NCBI GenBank assembly: GCA_027563935.2
Contig: CM050447.1
Coordinates: forward strand, 10,632,501 to 10,696,500
Direction: 5' to 3'
Source: Costus lasius
Taxonomy: Eukaryota; Streptophyta; Magnoliopsida; Zingiberales; Costaceae
Length of the DNA stretch: 64,000 nucleotides
Part shown: piece after piece, positions 62,083 through 64,000 of the stretch
Layout: each line of letters opens with the position of its first letter
Position numbering within the stretch: the first letter of the stretch is position 1
Position numbers and translations under genes: made by a program
The notes under the pieces: model-generated
Database searches by the model: none
Told to the model about the DNA's origin: nothing
What the model saw: the letters and a program-made list of their open reading frames with translations, nothing else

Positions 62083-62195
62083 TCCCCTCATAAAGGCGTC
62101 CCCTTATGATGAGAAACTTAGCTTGGACTGATTGCAAGGATTTTTCCTTGTCGTCCTCCCAAGCTTTCCTTACATAAAGGCGTCCCTTTATGTAA
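62083..62195 (-). repeat. Two hairpins with the shared loop GGCGTCCC
   Basis: TTACATAAA, loop GGCGTCCC, TTTATGTAA at 62170-62195 is a perfect 9-bp stem. A related hairpin with TCATAA, AGGCGTCCCC, TTATGA lies at about 62088-62109. Both lie in the noncoding part downstream of gag in element orientation. Confidence 0.65.
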
Positions 62196-62268
62196 AGTTG
62201 ACTTAGTTAAACCAAGAAGAGGGATCTCTTTTGTTTTAGTTGGACATCGTCCTTTCTTCTTGCCCAAA

Positions 62269-62600
62269 TAGCAGTTTTAGAGTCTGCTAACTCATTCACT
62301 TTGACCTATCCACAAATAATCCACGAATAGCAGTTTTAGAATCTGCTAACTCTCCACGTTTTATTATTAAATAGCAGTTTTGAAGTCTGCTTTTTTCTCA
62401 AATAGCAGTTTTGAAGTCTGCTAACTTTTCCTCAAATAGCAGTTTTGAAGTCTGCTAACTTTCCTTTCGAATAGCAGTTTTAAAGTCTGCTAACTTTTCC
62501 TTATTTAGCAATTTTGAAGTCTGCTAACTTTCCCTCGAATAGCAGTTTTAGAGTCTGCTAACTCTTCCTCGAACAGCAGTTTTAAAGTCTGCTAACTTTT
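62269..62600 (-). repeat. Array of nine short hairpin repeats
   Basis: Nine copies of TAGCAG, 9-nt loop (TTTTGAAGT or a close form), CTGCTA begin at about 62269, 62328, 62372, 62403, 62437, 62472, 62506, 62540 and 62574. The last six are spaced 34-35 bp. Each copy can form a 6-bp stem. Copies 3, 7 and 9 carry a stem mismatch. Lies between gag and the left LTR, noncoding. Confidence 0.85.
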
Positions 62601-62789
62601 ATGCAAGAAATTTCTATCAAATCAAAATATAATCAAAAGGGAAATTGCATAACTAGATAACTGTTTGGTGATGCCACAGTGCATTCACCACAAAATGTTA
62701 TGCCCACAGCAGGGGCTTTACAAAACACTGTCAAAATATTGTTCAAAATATCGGACCACGTCCATTACAATATTTCCACAAAACCCCAA

Positions 62790-63578
62790 TCACAGTAGTT
62801 TTGAAACTGCCGAAACCATATCATCTGGTGCCCAGAGATCTACTAGTCCATCCGCGGCTAGGATAGCTTCCTTCATTGTCACGACTTTTTGTCGGCGAAG
62901 CTCAGTCTGTGCCCAATGTTGCAGTCCTGCCAGGAAATGGTATAGTCTGTCCTTTTCAGCCATATTATCTATTTCAAGCATTAGGTTTGTGTATTTCTTG
63001 ACATACTCGCGGATACTCCCTGTATGCTTTAGCTCAAACAGAGTCTCCCGTGCCGCCCACGAAGAGTTTCTTGGTATGAACTGTTTCTTCAGTTCAGCTT
63101 TGAATTGTTCCCATGACAGTTGTGGAGTTTGCTGTTCCCCCAGAAGAGTTGGTGCTGCTTGCGTGCGCCACCACAGCTTCGCGTCTCCGGATAGGTACGC
63201 TACGCAGACTAGAGCTTGATCCTCCGCGGGGATCTGGGCCGATTCGAAATGCATTTCCATATCCCAAAGGAAATCTTCTACCTCTTTAGCGCTTCGGACC
63301 CCCGCAAAGGATCCGGGCTCCGGGACCTTCTGGCGCGGCGCAAACCCCGTGTTTGCTTCAATCGCCCGGCGTTGGGAAGCGCTCTCTTGCTTCATCTTGG
63401 CCAGCTCCATTTTACAGACTTCCATGTCCCATAGAATTTTGTCCACTTGAGTTTCCAGCTCCGTAGTGGAAGACATAAGGCTCTTCAGCATCTCCACCAA
63501 GGTTTCCTTAGGGAGAGCAGCCAGACCGCCTACAACTTCCTCAAGCTGTGCAATCTTTTCTGTAATAGTCTGCACCAT
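62790..63578 (-). CDS. Open Gag protein of the right-hand LTR element
   Basis: 262 aa from the ATG at 63578 (MVQTITEKIAQLEEVVGG); the frame extends upstream only to a TTG. The N-terminal 85 residues form a heptad-rich coiled coil (LEEVVGGLAALPKETLVEML, LETQVDKILWDMEVCKMELA). A retrotransposon gag/capsid domain then runs from PEPGSFAGVRSAKEVEDFLW through DAKLWWRTQ, FKAELKKQFIP and YVKKYTNLMLEIDNM. It ends AADGLVDLWAPDDMVSAVSK with no zinc knuckle. Gag would build the virus-like particle that packages element RNA. It is clearly related to the broken gag at 34186-35583, which does continue to a knuckle. No pol frame follows. No stop or frameshift interrupts it. Confidence 0.88.
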   Translation of the reverse strand: MVQTITEKIAQLEEVVGGLAALPKETLVEMLKSLMSSTTELETQVDKILWDMEVCKMELAKMKQESASQRRAIEANTGFAPRQKVPEPGSFAGVRSAKEVEDFLWDMEMHFESAQIPAEDQALVCVAYLSGDAKLWWRTQAAPTLLGEQQTPQLSWEQFKAELKKQFIPRNSSWAARETLFELKHTGSIREYVKKYTNLMLEIDNMAEKDRLYHFLAGLQHWAQTELRRQKVVTMKEAILAADGLVDLWAPDDMVSAVSKLL

Positions 63579-63628
63579 TTTCCTTTGCAATTTTTAGCAG
63601 CTTAGCAGCTTTTTTTCAGCTTGAACCT

Positions 63629-63642
63629 CGCTTTGATACCAG
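63629..63642 (-). promoter_or_regulatory. Primer-binding site of the right-hand element
   Basis: On the minus strand TGGTATCAAAGC, two bases after the end of the right LTR, one base off the tRNA-iMet type TGGTATCAGAGC used by the other element. Confidence 0.8.
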
Positions 63643-63644
63643 TC

Positions 63645-64000
63645 TGTCACGCCCTGATTTAAGATAATACAACAATCAGCTAAATAAATTATTACAAGAC
63701 ATTTTAGAATGCCACGTAGGGCCAAATCAATTTAATATCCCATGCAGGGGATATTTTTAGCCAATTATTCAGGTCCAGCGTGACCGGCAGGGACACATTA
63801 GCACATGCATCCCTCAGCCTTCATCCAGTCCGGTCTAGTCCAGGATCGCCAAGTAAAGAGGGAAGGAAAAGAAGCCACGTCAATACCAAATTAGATGAAA
63901 ATAGAAGGAAATATACCTCAGCTGCTTATGGATCCGAACCCGGATCCGAACCATCCGTTGCAGCGTCCGAAACCCGAGACCCGCGTACGCGTGCGAGACT
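63645..64000 (-). repeat. Right LTR (5' LTR in element orientation), truncated by the window
   Basis: First 356 bp of a copy of the left LTR, TGTCACGCCCTGATT onward; the rest lies outside the window. Confidence 0.92.

Larger units (their letters stand above)
60121..64000 (-). mobile_element. gag-only LTR retrotransposon, cut by the window end
   Basis: Minus-strand element: left LTR (its 3' LTR) 60121-61698, 1946-bp internal region, right LTR (its 5' LTR) from 63645 past the end of the window. LTRs start TGTTAGGTCC and end GGGCGTGACA on the minus strand. A primer-binding site and a purine tract sit at the expected places. The internal region codes for one open Gag protein and has no pol genes, as in TR-GAG elements. 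The rest is a noncoding stretch with hairpin repeats. The 355 bp of right LTR present matches the left LTR closely (roughly fifteen differences by eye), so the insertion is fairly young. The left flank ends in ATGTA (60116-60120); its partner lies beyond the window. Confidence 0.9.

Noticed and set aside
62269..62600. CRISPR-like array of regular repeats
   Set aside because: Spacers are not unique or of fixed length, no cas genes, and the array lies inside a plant LTR element.

Overview
This is nuclear DNA of a flowering plant, read from intron-rich genes with canonical GT-AG junctions, chloroplast targeting, plant-only families (DUF4408, RWA, plant receptor-like kinase, siroheme-type SUMT) and plant-style transposons. 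The GC-rich single-exon gene at 2.3-3.0 kb and several GC-rich first exons suggest a monocot, but this is only a leaning. No organelle or bacterial segment was seen.

Layout: (1) 1-6150, a foldback MITE and a single-exon DUF4408 gene (+). (2) 6179-10443, a TAF15b-like RNA-binding protein (-), divergent from (3) 12119-25175, a chloroplast carboxyl-terminal processing peptidase (+), 12 coding exons spread over 13 kb with MITEs and repeats in its introns. (4) 25957-26467, acidic ribosomal protein P2 (-), convergent with the peptidase. (5) 27445-27687, a small one-pass membrane protein (-). (6) 28823-31049, a receptor-like kinase (-). (7) 33299-36585, a complete non-autonomous LTR retrotransposon of TR-GAG type with a decayed gag. 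(8) 37636-42905, a partial copy of RWA exons 3-6 broken by two solo LTRs and a third insertion. (9) 43217-45967, uroporphyrinogen-III C-methyltransferase (-). (10) 47312-59735, a full REDUCED WALL ACETYLATION gene (-), the parent or sister of the partial copy. (11) 60121-64000, a second gag-only LTR element (-) with an open gag frame and an array of small hairpins, cut by the window end.

The protein-coding genes serve unrelated house-keeping roles: RNA processing/transcription, photosystem II D1 maturation or related lumenal proteolysis, translation, signalling, siroheme synthesis and wall polysaccharide acetylation. The most informative part is 33-64 kb. There the intact RWA gene supplies the empty site for three insertions in its partial copy, so each insertion and its target-site duplication can be delimited to the base. 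The two gag-only elements carry related gag genes in different LTR frames, and one solo LTR belongs to the family of the element at the right end. Exon boundaries were set by hand from reading frame, splice signals and remembered family features. UTR limits are mostly not visible.
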